In this document: positions 1 through 9,781 of the stretch, in pieces
Numbering within the stretch: position 1 is the stretch's first letter
Layout of the letters: every line of letters starts with the position of its first letter
Assembly: GCA_028583415.1 (NCBI GenBank)
Contig: CM053269.1
Location: forward strand, 55,479,007 to 55,543,006
DNA from: Protea cynaroides
Taxonomy: Eukaryota > Streptophyta > Magnoliopsida > Proteales > Proteaceae
DNA length: 64,000 bases
Direction: 5' to 3'
Made by a program: the position numbers and the translations under genes
The notes under the pieces: model-generated
The model's database searches: none
Told to the model about the DNA's origin: nothing
What the model saw: only the letters and a program-made list of their open reading frames with translations

Positions 1-985
1 TTCCATGACCCATGTGGTTGGATGTCAGATTAAGAAAGGATTGTCATGAGGATTGCATGTTAGAAGTGTATAGTTCATTATGGGTTACTCTAAAGTGCAA
101 TCCCACGGTCATTATGGGTGACCGTGGGATTCTACTTATCCACGTGTCACGATCTGAAGATACGTTGCCACCGTCCTCCCAGAATAGCTGGGAGGAGACG
201 ATGCGGACTCTTATCCTGTAAAACCTGTTTTCTCCCTTGTGGTGCCTGACAGTGGTCTGACCTGTTATCACTTCTCCATTACAAAAGAAATCCACTTGGT
301 CGGGCCTCCAATAGATAGATTGTACATGGTGAGAAGCCAATGTAGTTTGGTATCCTTAACCATCAAATACAATTTTTTTTGCAGCCATTGTAGTCGAGAT
401 AAATGATAAAATAACTTTCACGGAGACCCCTCTGGTTGGAGTGTTTTTTTTTTTTTTTGCCATATCAGAATATGAGAAGTGGCCCCATCAATCATAATTC
501 TGGATTGGTGAGCATGTGCACCATGAATAGCAAACACTGGGTCATTATTTCTCGGAGTAACCCTGGGCTAACTGCAGGAAATCCTGAATCACCCAGGGAT
601 ATGACTTAGTTCCTTGCAAAGAATATTTCTCGGAGTAACCACGGGCTAACTGCAGGAAATCCTGAATCACCCAGGGATATGACTTAGTTCCTTGCAAAGA
701 ATATTCCTCCTTAAAGGAATTTCACGAGCAGTACCATCCACTTATGAGTTGAATTACCATAGTACTTCAACTATGGTAAATTCCTTGATAGCATTTGGTG
801 TTGCTGGTTTGCATGAGTGTAGTCTGCTTTTGTTATCCTCAATTATATATTCCCTATTCTCTATAACAGCTTCCTAGATGAATAGTGGTGTTTAAGCAGC
901 TGTGAGTTCATTATGGGTTACCTTAAAGTGCAATCCTCATGACAATCCTTTCTTAATCTGACATCCAACCACATGGGTCATGGAA
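1..985. repeat. Inverted repeat pair, 57 bp, perfect (1-57 and 929-985)
   Basis: Bases 1-57 are the exact reverse complement of 929-985 and enclose copy A of the duplication. The left arm starts at the window edge, so it may be longer. It could be the ends of a foldback or TIR element. No target-site duplication can be tested because the left flank is missing. Confidence 0.7.
118..895. repeat. Copy A of a ~777-bp near-identical duplication
   Basis: Matches 2168-2944 with only about six substitutions plus one base in a poly-T run, by eye roughly 99% identical. It carries an internal 78-bp tandem repeat (units from 547 and 625) and, near 165-205, the right half of the Mutator-type MITE family described elsewhere (gccaccgtcctcccag...ctgggaggagacgatg). 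Short direct repeats (gttcattatgggtta...aaagtgcaatcc) flank it at 73-103 and 905-935. It is probably inside a TOC1 intron. No protein is supported. Confidence 0.85.
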
Positions 986-2167
986 CTGTTTTAATGACTA
1001 GGAGTTCCCACTCTATCACAGTTTCTGGACTTGCTGAAGATTGAGTTGATAAGGGACATGAATCTGAAAGTATGATTCTTCAAAATCCTTAATTCATATT
1101 AAAATATCGGACTTTAAGTAGTAATTAACTTGACAGAGGATTTGAATCCAGAAAATAGAGTATAAAATTTCAAGATCTGAAAAATGAATATTATTGGTTA
1201 CATGTGGACAGATAGTGATGCATGCCAACACATGTCGATTTTTATGGTTCATGGTTTTAAAGTATAACCATCGATTTGATTTCATTTTAACCTAGAAACC
1301 ATCAAGTCGATTGCTGCAAATCGAAAAACTGATTAAATCATTAAACTGACTCTTATTCTCACTTTCTCATCTCTAATCTCATTATTTCATTTCTATTGAA
1401 TTTGACAGTCTCACACTCTTCCAATGTGCTACAATTTACAGTTTTCCAACATCAATCCCTCTTTATGTTTGTGTGGGCGGAGGGATAAAAATCGTCTTAC
1501 AATCCCACAATTAACAATAACCAAAAACAAAACAAAACCCTAACCCTATCATATCAAAGTTTCACATGGAAAATGTCCAAGGACGACAGGAACAGAAACA
1601 ACACCAAAGTAGAAATCAGTAAGGGTAGATAGGGCGTGGCCGCACAAGATATCCCTAAAACCTTAAGCTGGTACTCACCAATGCACAGTACATTGCAACA
1701 ATTTCAGAAACAAAGCTTAGGGAAATGGGGATTTCGCAACCCTAAATACCAAAGTTATGAGAGAGAGAGAGAGAAATAACTAGTCATACCTGGAATGAAG
1801 CAGAGGGTTGCAGATCTGTGCGGAGAGCTTTGATTTCACACGCAGACTGGAAATCCTCCAACTGCGAAGAGAAAGGGGAGATGAAGATGAAGAAAATCCA
1901 GAAACTCTTCCTTTTTCCAGCGGCGGTGAGAAAGGGGAAACGAAGATGAAGAATTTGCAGAGGGATTTCTACTCGAGTAGGCTATGCGTTGCTCCAGTGG
2001 CGAAGAGAAAGGGGAAACGAAGATGAAGAAGTTGCAGAGGAGGCATCTCTCTTCGCCCCCGCTTCAGATGGTGTCCGAGCTTTCGCGGGTTTGATAGATG
2101 ATTTCAAAACGATGGAGAGGTTTCAGTGATAATCGGTGTAACATTTCATCCCATAGACGAGTTGATC
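986..2167. other. Unique spacer between the duplicated copies, with a short tandem array
   Basis: Probably TOC1 intron. From about 1866 to 2045 a GC-richer unit (gcgaagagaaaggggaaacg plus aagatgaagaa) occurs three times, imperfectly, at about 1866, 1925 and 2001, next to a (GA)n run at 1758-1773. It reads like a fragment of gene leader sequence in either orientation, but no conserved coding frame was recognised. Confidence 0.4.
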
Positions 2168-2944
2168 GTGACCGTGGGATTCTACTTATCCACGTGTCAC
2201 GATCTGAAGATACGTTGCCACCGTCCTCCCAGAATAGCTGGGAGGAGACGATGCAGACTCTTATCCTGTAAAACCTGTTTTCTCCCTTGTGGTGCCTGAC
2301 AGTGGTCTGACCTGTTATCACTTCTCCATTACAAAAGAAATCCACTTGGTCGGGCCTCCAATAGATATATTGTACATGGTGAGAAGCCAATGTAGTTTGG
2401 TATCCTTAACCATCAAATACAATTTTTTTTGCAGCCATTGTAGTCGAGATAAATGATAAAATAACTTTCACGGAGACCCCTCTGGTTGGAGTGTTTTTTT
2501 TTTTTTTGCCATATCAGAATATGAGAAGTGGCCCCATCAATCATAATTCTGGATTGGTGAGCATGTGCACCATGAATAGCAAACACTGGGTCATTATTTC
2601 TCGGAGTAACCCTGGGCTAACTGCAGGAAATCCTGAATCACCCAGGGATATGACTTAGTTCCTTGCAAAGAATATTTCTCGGAGTAACCACGGGCTAACT
2701 GCAGGAAATCCTGAATCACCCAGGGATATGACTTAGTTCCTTGCAAAGAATATTCCTCCTTAAAGGAATTTCACGAGCAGTACCATCCACTTATGAGTTG
2801 AAGTACCATAGTACTTCAACTATGGTAAATTCCTTGATAGCATTTGGTGTTGCTGGTTTGCATGAGTTTAGTCTGCTTTTGTTATCCTCAATTATATATT
2901 CCCTATTCTCTATAACAGCTTCCTAGATGAGTAGTGGTGTTTAA
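2168..2944. repeat. Copy B of the ~777-bp duplication, abutting a TOC1 exon
   Basis: Second copy of 118-895, in the same orientation, with the same internal 78-bp tandem repeat. It ends only 26 bp before the first base of the TOC1 exon at 2971, so it lies against the polypyrimidine tract and acceptor of that intron. Branch-point choice for this exon may therefore fall inside the duplicated DNA. Confidence 0.85.
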
Positions 2945-2970
2945 CCAGCGTCCGTATGTCTCCTTTTCAG

Positions 2971-4843
2971 TGCTATATGGATACCCGTGTGGAGCTTCCA
3001 TTGAAGAATTCATTGGGTTGTCACCCTGATGTGCCACCTATCAGTGACCGGCGAATAGGTAAACGTCTCCAAATCTTTCTACACGTGGTTGTAGTATTTG
3101 CAATTGGTCTTGTGTTCTTAACAATCCACTTTCTTTTTTTCTTTTTATTTTTTATTTTTATTTTTTTTATAGAACAATTTTTTACTACATTTTCCCTCTA
3201 TTTATGCAAAAACTAAGGAAAAGTGTTGTCCCTTCAATCTATGATTCTATATAACAGAGAAATTAAAGTTCACACATTTCAGATGCTGACATACATGTTG
3301 ACACTGCTATGCACTTTCTATATTTATCCTTTAAAAAAGAAAATTGAAAATAATGAGAGGGATGGAGACAGAGAGATTGTCTGTTGCGAACGAAAATATA
3401 AATATATTTGATGGCATGAGAGAAACAGCTAAATACATATGTTCAATCGACATTGTCCCTATCTATCCAATACATAGCTCTCCACTGATTTGATGGCTGA
3501 AAATTCGAGGAGAGATGATTCATTAAATGCTGCTGTATGGTTGAGATGGCAACAAAATTGTACATGCTGAGAACTGGAGGAACTCCTAATGTATCCAACT
3601 ACTGCATTGGCCAAAATCCAAATCATCCAGAGACAACGATGTGCGTTCCTGCAGTTTGAAGAAAGAGAAGGGGCATGGGTGACCTTGGAGACTGACTACT
3701 TGACAATTTATTAGATGAAAGAAATTCAGTGAACTCTCTCTCTCACTCTCTCTCACACACACACACACACACAAAAAGAGCGGGCATGTGTGCATACATA
3801 TATGCTTCTAGGTATCTCCTTATCTTTGTGACCTCCCTGCAGAAGAAATAAGTATAATTAATTTGGTGAATTTTTCAGGTCAAATATCATCATACCCTCT
3901 GAAGAGCGAACTAAAGGTTGGTGAGTCTTCAGCCTTCTTTACATATGTAAAGTCAAGCATCCCCACAAACAACTCTCAACGGGTTGTCTGTATAGATGGA
4001 AACACTCCTCGATTGGAATCTTCTAGTGGAGAAGAGAAACTTTCTCAGTTGTATAAACGAGTCAGTGATGGTGCTCAGAGTTGTAACAACAGGGGGGCAT
4101 GGAAAAGCTACTCCCGAGGACTTGGCGTTCCAATCAGACAAAATGGACCTGATTCCACTTCAACTGAGAGACCTTGCACGTCCCCTGTGCCGTGGGAGTT
4201 CCTACAACCAAGGAATTCAAAAGAGGTACAGCAATCTACAGCATTGTTGAATCCAAACAATGAACCCCAAGTTGATGCATCAAGTGTACCAGCACCTACT
4301 CCTTTACCATATTATTTATCAGGTATGGTGAATCAGGTTATGATGCTATCTTCGTCGCAAATGTTTCAACAAAACCTTCATAATTTGCCAAAGCATACTA
4401 CTGCTGCTATGCTGCCTCAGTACAATCATTTCTCACATGGTCCTCCCCATTTACCTATGATGACATCCTTCCCCTACTACCCGGTCAGTATGTGTCTGCA
4501 ACCTGGTCAAATGCCTACAACCCATATGTGGCCTTCAGTTGGAAATTCATCTTCCACTGAAGCCAAAACAGGTCGAGTTGAAAAAAGAGAGGCAGCACTT
4601 ATTAAGTTCAGGCAGAAGAGGAAAGATCGATGCTTTGACAAGAAGATTAGGTATGTCAATCGAAAACAACTTGCTGAAAGACGACCTCGTGTGCGGGGAC
4701 AATTTGTGAGGCAGGGGAGCGGTGTAGAGTTGGATCTTAGTGTCCAGCCTGTTGCTGTTGATGATCTTGATGAGGATGGAGAGGATGATGAAGATCAGGA
4801 GGAGCTTGCATCTAGAGATTCTTGTCCCGAAGACGATGCTTAG
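2971..4843 (+). CDS. TOC1: TOC1/PRR1 pseudo-response regulator, last two exons (5'-partial)
   Basis: Circadian-clock transcriptional regulator of the nucleus. Two exons are visible. The first is 2971-3058, after the acceptor tccttttcag and before gtaaac; it encodes a stretch ending PDVPPISDRRI. The second is 3879-4843 and is joined in phase by a split Gly codon. The last exon opens with QISSYPLKSELKVGESSAFF, the conserved mid-region block of TOC1. It continues through a long low-complexity linker (PYYLSGMVNQVMM) to a C-terminal CCT domain at about 4587-4716 (KFRQKRKDRCFDKKIRYVNR), then an acidic tail (DEDGEDDEDQEE), and stops at TAG 4841-4843. The CCT domain is expected to serve in nuclear targeting and DNA or protein contact. 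The N-terminal receiver exons are not found in bases 1-2970, so they should lie left of the window. If they do not, this would be a truncated paralogue. The upstream intron is crowded with duplicated sequence. Confidence 0.9.
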
Positions 4844-7691
4844 GGATATTAATGCAAACAATCATGGATAGATTCTTCAATGCTGTATTTTGATTGTTGT
4901 TGGAGTAAATCTTTCATAGTCATTTTTTAGATGTCAATATCTGGCGGCCCCTTGCAATGTACACTTTTACTGACTTATATAAAAATGGAGAGAAATAATT
5001 TGGTGATACCCAGAATGAGGTGCGCAAGTCATTTTTTTTTGTCAGGTATGTTTTTAGTTCCTTTGGATTCTAGTTCTGAGCACTTGCTACATTTCTATAC
5101 ATTGTGGCATCTATATCTGGATAGGTCCCAATAATATATTGTTCTAGCCATTGGTTATTCTTTTGCATCCTAGACATATTATTTTAGCATCTGATGGGTA
5201 GGTATCCATTTGATTCATGAGAAACTAATAACTTAGTACATATCTACCCATCCAAAAGAATGGTGATTGAACTAATGGTTGGCAATCAAGGAATGGGAAT
5301 GTGGGAATGGGTCAAACTTTCTAGCACGTAATAGATAAGGTCCTCCTTGCCACTAGTAAGTGATGCTGTTTAGTTCCATTGGGATACACAGACTGGATTT
5401 CTTTTAGGTAAGCCTGTAAGTGGTAAAATATCAGATAATGATGTGCATGAATCCTTCTGAAATTGCCTCCAATAAGCCGGAGGTTTGCCTACTGAAGGTG
5501 AAGAGAGAAGCATGCCGGTTCTGAGATAGCAATCCGATGGGACCATCTACAGTCCCTGATAATTAAGCCGAGCCCACTTCAACATGTTATCAGACACCAT
5601 AGCCTCATGACAACTGAACCATATGAGCTCTTTGTTGATGAAACTGATTCCTGTATTGTAATTGAGGTGGCGTGGGAGATGAGTTTAACCATCGGGTCTG
5701 GTTCCAGGATTAAAACCCACTTCCCTTTACAATTTCCAGGAAAACATTGTGTATTATATCTTTCCACGTGGCAAAATTTGCGTTTCTGTTTTGATCGGAA
5801 GTGACTGCATGGCATAAGTGTGTGTGACTGAGGGGGATCATGTAATTATCATTTGTGCTGGGGAATTACCCGCTAAATATGTTGGAAGGGTTAAACTTTC
5901 CCATCAGACAGTTAGAGATGACGTAGTGGGAGTACTGCAAGTTAAACGGTCGCTCATCAAATACTTTTTTTCAGTATGCTTACGGCCTAGGGCCGATCTG
6001 CTATAAGTCTATAGTCTATTCTTATGATATTTTGTTTTTAATTAGTATTATTAGGGATTTTTTTTTTCCATGGTTTCTTTTATTGCCATGTAAGATGAAG
6101 GAAAAGGAAATTTTTTTTAATTGAATTTTGCATCATTTATTTTAAATTATAATATGGAAAAAGACATTAAAAAAAATTATCTAAATATCAATTGGAGAGA
6201 TATACCAATTGACATTTCATTTTCAATCTCATGTCTATTAAAAGAAAGTAAGGTTTTATCAAACTGATTAATCTAGACTTTAGGATCCTGACAGGACCTA
6301 GAGCTTCTATCCTTACTATTCATTCAAGGATGGGACCATGGAAGGATCACTGAGTTGTGAGACAAGCTTTTTTGTGTCAAACTGCTATAGAAGATGCCAA
6401 ATCCAGCAAGGTACTAAAACCCATGGAGCATGACAAGGGTGATCGATATATTGGTTGAACAATTCCCCAGACAAGGATTCCAGTTCCAGATTCCTTCCTA
6501 ATTGTGCAAGAAATTCCTACTAAAGGAGTTCTAACTTTACTGTCTGCATCTGTGGGTACTACTTGACCTTTTCTAATCTGTTCTTTTTTCACCTTTGAGT
6601 TTGTTTAATGGGTAGGTATTTTTGAGATTTCAGAATATCTTTATCATCAATGGGTATGACTATGAAAGATGCTTTCTTTCCTTGGAAAAATGGATGGGTA
6701 CCATATATGAATGATGTTTTATGATTTGATTTCAGACAAGGGATAATAATAATAATAATGATAACAATATATATAGTAAAATACAGAAGGATAGTTCTTC
6801 ATGTCATGATGGAATATGATATTTTCAAAAATCACAAGATAAATCTGGACTATCTATTCTTATAAATTTTTTTTATCTGAACCTTTCAAAATGAGAGATT
6901 ACATATATAGTAATGTTTGGGGTGTTGGTACAGAAGCATGGACATAGCTAGAGAGATACATGCATGAGATGTATTTTAATACAAATATGGTATTTAATTG
7001 AATTAAGAACCTAAAATTCCAGTTGTGTGGCTAATTTAGACCATGTTCTATATCTAACGGTTAAAATATGGACACATCATCTGTCCAAGTAAGAAGAAAT
7101 CTTGTGAGGTTTGGAAAAATAACATACGATATCCTTGTGATAATAATAATTTGCAAAAGCATGAGCCCTCTGAGTGAAATTTCCTTCCTTGTTTTCAGCA
7201 TCTTGTGAAGGAATCCAAAGAGAGAGGAAGGATTACTGAACAAGCAAAGGCATGCCAAGCTCTGATACCTCTCCCCAAATTTAAAAACTCCACTTTCATT
7301 TCAGTCCAAGAGAATAAGATCTTCTACCTTTTGTAACAACAAACATACATAACACCTTGATGACAAAAGTACCTGGAGCAGCCACCTTTTTTCATGTTCA
7401 TTTGCAGTACTCCCTATGAACTTTCATCTTTTCAACTTTAATTTTACAAATCAGATCTGGGTCACTGGGTAGTCTTGGCATCTAAGCTTCCAGGGTTGGT
7501 CAGCCCAGATGCCAAACAATGCCCAGCGAAGATCTGAACCAACAAAAAAATGGAGAAAAATTAAAACCTAAAAATTCATAAAAGGAAGGCGAATTGCAGC
7601 ATGTTCATGTAATAACCAATAAATCACAAATTTCTTACCGAATACAAATTACAAATAAGGATGGATCGATCGAAAAAAAGAGAGAGATATA
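4844..7691. other. Spacer between TOC1 and the SMR gene
   Basis: Holds the 3' untranslated regions of both convergent genes (TOC1 on +, SMR on -), then AT-rich sequence. Open frames near 5580-6006 show no recognisable domain. A short (AAT)n-like run lies near 6747-6765. No transposon ends were recognised. Confidence 0.5.
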
Positions 7692-8174
7692 TCAATTGGC
7701 ATCATCGTGAGCTCCACGAATTTTCTTGATCTTACGGCCAAGATCGGCTTGAAGGGCTAGTGGAAACAGAGATTCAATCTCTTGAGAGAGGTCCAAAAGG
7801 AAAAGTTGGCGGCGGGTGGCAGAAGAAGAAGAAGAAGAAGCTTTTCTTTTGGTGAGGAAGGAGGATTTAGGTTTCCTTGGTGCAGGTGGACATTGCTTTA
7901 TCACTGGAATTCTGTGATCCAAAGATGTCGGTGTTCGGAAGCCCTCATCCTCGTCTTCCACTTCCAGTATCTCTCCACTTCCAAGCGGAGTTGTTCTTGT
8001 TGTTACTGCTGCTGCACATTCCATCTTCTTGATGACGAATTCCGCCTCTTGATTTTGTTGTTGTATTAACTGTCGTGGCTCTCGTGGATGAGGAAGCTGA
8101 CGATCATAATCAGCTGCAATCGGGCTCCCATCTGAGAACTCCAACGTGGATCTAAAAAGAATATCGAATTCCAT
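7692..8174 (-). CDS. SMR: SIAMESE-related cyclin-dependent kinase inhibitor (SMR)
   Basis: Small plant-specific CDK inhibitor; family members bind CDK-cyclin complexes in the nucleus and help switch dividing cells into endoreduplication or arrest. Single exon of 160 aa. A GTG sits directly upstream of the first ATG (8174-8172), so I start at MEFDILFRST. Residues 76-80 are acidic to neutral (DEGFR). They are followed by the SIAMESE signature at 81-103, seen as TPTSLDHRIPVIK then QCPPAPRKPK. A Ser-rich basic stretch (KRKASSSSSSATRR) follows, and then a C-terminal hydrophobic/acidic segment (LFLLDLSQEIESLFPLAL), typical of the family. The length is slightly above most SMRs, mainly through a Gln-rich N-terminal linker. 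The upstream leader contains long CT/GA tracts. Which SMR paralogue it is cannot be decided. Confidence 0.9.
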   Translation of the reverse strand: MEFDILFRSTLEFSDGSPIAADYDRQLPHPREPRQLIQQQNQEAEFVIKKMECAAAVTTRTTPLGSGEILEVEDEDEGFRTPTSLDHRIPVIKQCPPAPRKPKSSFLTKRKASSSSSSATRRQLFLLDLSQEIESLFPLALQADLGRKIKKIRGAHDDAN

Positions 8175-8524
8175 CACTTTTGGATCTTAATTCTTCAGCT
8201 AGCTGGAAACAACTCCAATCAATTTCGACATGCCCGCCAAGGATCTGATCTCTTCCAATTTCTATTATGTATAAAAGAATCACGTAATTAACAAAGACGT
8301 ACGGGAGAGAAGTAGTGGCGAACTAACAAGAAGAATTGATAGAAGCAGCTGAGCTCGAATTAAGCGGTGAAAGCGTGAAGAGATGGATAGATAGATAGAA
8401 AAAGAGAAAGATGATGGTTGGGTTGTTATTATACTCAAATCTCTGATGACATATAATCATGAAATTCACCGTCTTCTCCATTTCTTTACTGCTTTCTTTT
8501 TCCGACCTTTTCTTCATTCTGATA

Positions 8525-8658
8525 TTTTCCACGTAGAGAGAGAGAGAGAGACTGTGAGAGAGAGAGAAACGGTTTTAACTGAGCGAATATTTGTTTGAGA
8601 GAGAAATATGGATGAGGTGAAGGATCCGATGCGCATTGCACATAACTACATCTCTCTC

Positions 8659-8692
<34 letters not shown>

Positions 8693-8700
8693 CTCTCGAA
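8525..8700 (-). promoter_or_regulatory. GA/CT-rich leader or promoter of the SMR gene
   Basis: Dense (GA)n at 8536-8570 and (CT)n at 8651-8697, upstream of the SMR start on the minus strand. GAGA-type tracts are common in plant core promoters and 5' leaders and are bound by BPC proteins. Placing this one in the promoter rather than in the UTR is inference. Confidence 0.4.
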
Positions 8701-9438
8701 TTGTTAATCAGTTAAATCTATATCTGCATAAGATTGCGTTTGATATTTTTTCTTGCATTTTCACAATAAATAAAATGTATTTTTCTACATTAGAATGAAA
8801 ATGAGTTAAAAAATTAAGTATTTCTGTTCTAGGCTCAAAATATAAAATAGGTAAAAATAAAGTGTCGATTCTGAATTAGAATTTGGAAACCAAACTTAAA
8901 CAGATCGGTAAAAAAATTGAGCCAAACCAAACCGAATCCATACTGCTCGAACCCAGTTTAGAATCTCGTTTAAATCATTGTCGTTAACTTAATAAAGATG
9001 ATTAAATAAAAATTGAGTGAGAGTAGTTAATTGCTCATCTCCTTCTATGCTACTTGGGGGTGGGAAGTAGAAAGTAATGTGATTTTTATTATATTATGAC
9101 TAGATAAAATTAAAATATAGATGAAAATATAAATATATGAGATTGTAGTAGTCATGATATTTTTATGTGTTATATAATTTTTGCATCTTCCCATGAATCG
9201 TGTAAGAAACCGTTTATGAATTGATTAATCGAAACCAACAAAAAACTGATGAACCAATTATTAATCAATTCGGTTAGGATTTGAAGAATAAGAGCTGATT
9301 ATTAATCGATTGGTTTTTTTTTTTTTTTGTAATATAAAATCTTTTAACCGAACTGAGCTGAACAAATAAACCTTTTATGAAACGATTTACTAAGATATAT
9401 CTTTATTTAAAAGAGTGCATTCTGGTCACATTCTCTCA
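8701..9438. other. AT-rich spacer
   Basis: No gene seen. From about 8880 to 9400 it contains degenerate runs of the kind aaccaaaccgaatcc and gaaccgattaatcg, which recur near 13050-13250, 60080-60330 and 63360-63520. These are low-grade dispersed repeats without clear ends. Confidence 0.4.
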
Positions 9439-9781
9439 GGCTTCGTTTGGTTACAGTGGGAATTGAAGGGAAGAGAAGTGAAATTTTCAAACTTTAAATG
9501 AAAACTTTTATAATAATTACAACACATTCTATCACATTACTATGTAACTAATTCCCAATTATTCCATATTTAATTATTAACTTACAATTCAATTTGTATC
9601 CGAATCTCTCCCATTTGAAAAGGAAAATAAATTTTACATCTTATAAGTATCATTATTAAATAGGTTATGAAGTTTAGGTAATTTATACAATCATCTTATG
9701 TTACAATTATAAAAGTTTCCATTTAAAGTTAAAAAATTTCACTTCTCTTCCTTTCAATTCTCCTTACAACCAAACAAAGCC
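9439..9781. mobile_element. MITE with ~75-bp terminal inverted repeats (GGCTTYGTTTGGTT ends)
   Basis: The left end ggcttcgtttggtta runs through gaagggaagagaagtgaaat to about 9515. The right end, read in reverse complement, gives ggctttgtttggttg and gaagagaagtgaaat in the same order, ending at 9781. The 343-bp core is AT-rich and non-coding. The terminal sequence resembles hAT-type MITEs, but no 8-bp target duplication is visible (ttctctca against ttaatgta), so the superfamily is a guess. Confidence 0.75.

Noticed and set aside
44..340. Minus-strand frame shared by both duplicated copies near TOC1
   Set aside because: Runs through the MITE remnant and direct repeats. No homology recognised, and copies are open only because they are identical.
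1525..1548. Telomere-like aaccctaaccc words
   Set aside because: Only two units. Too short to mean an interstitial telomere repeat.
5579..6006. Overlapping open frames on both strands downstream of TOC1
   Set aside because: No domain on either strand. More likely spacer or transcript tail.
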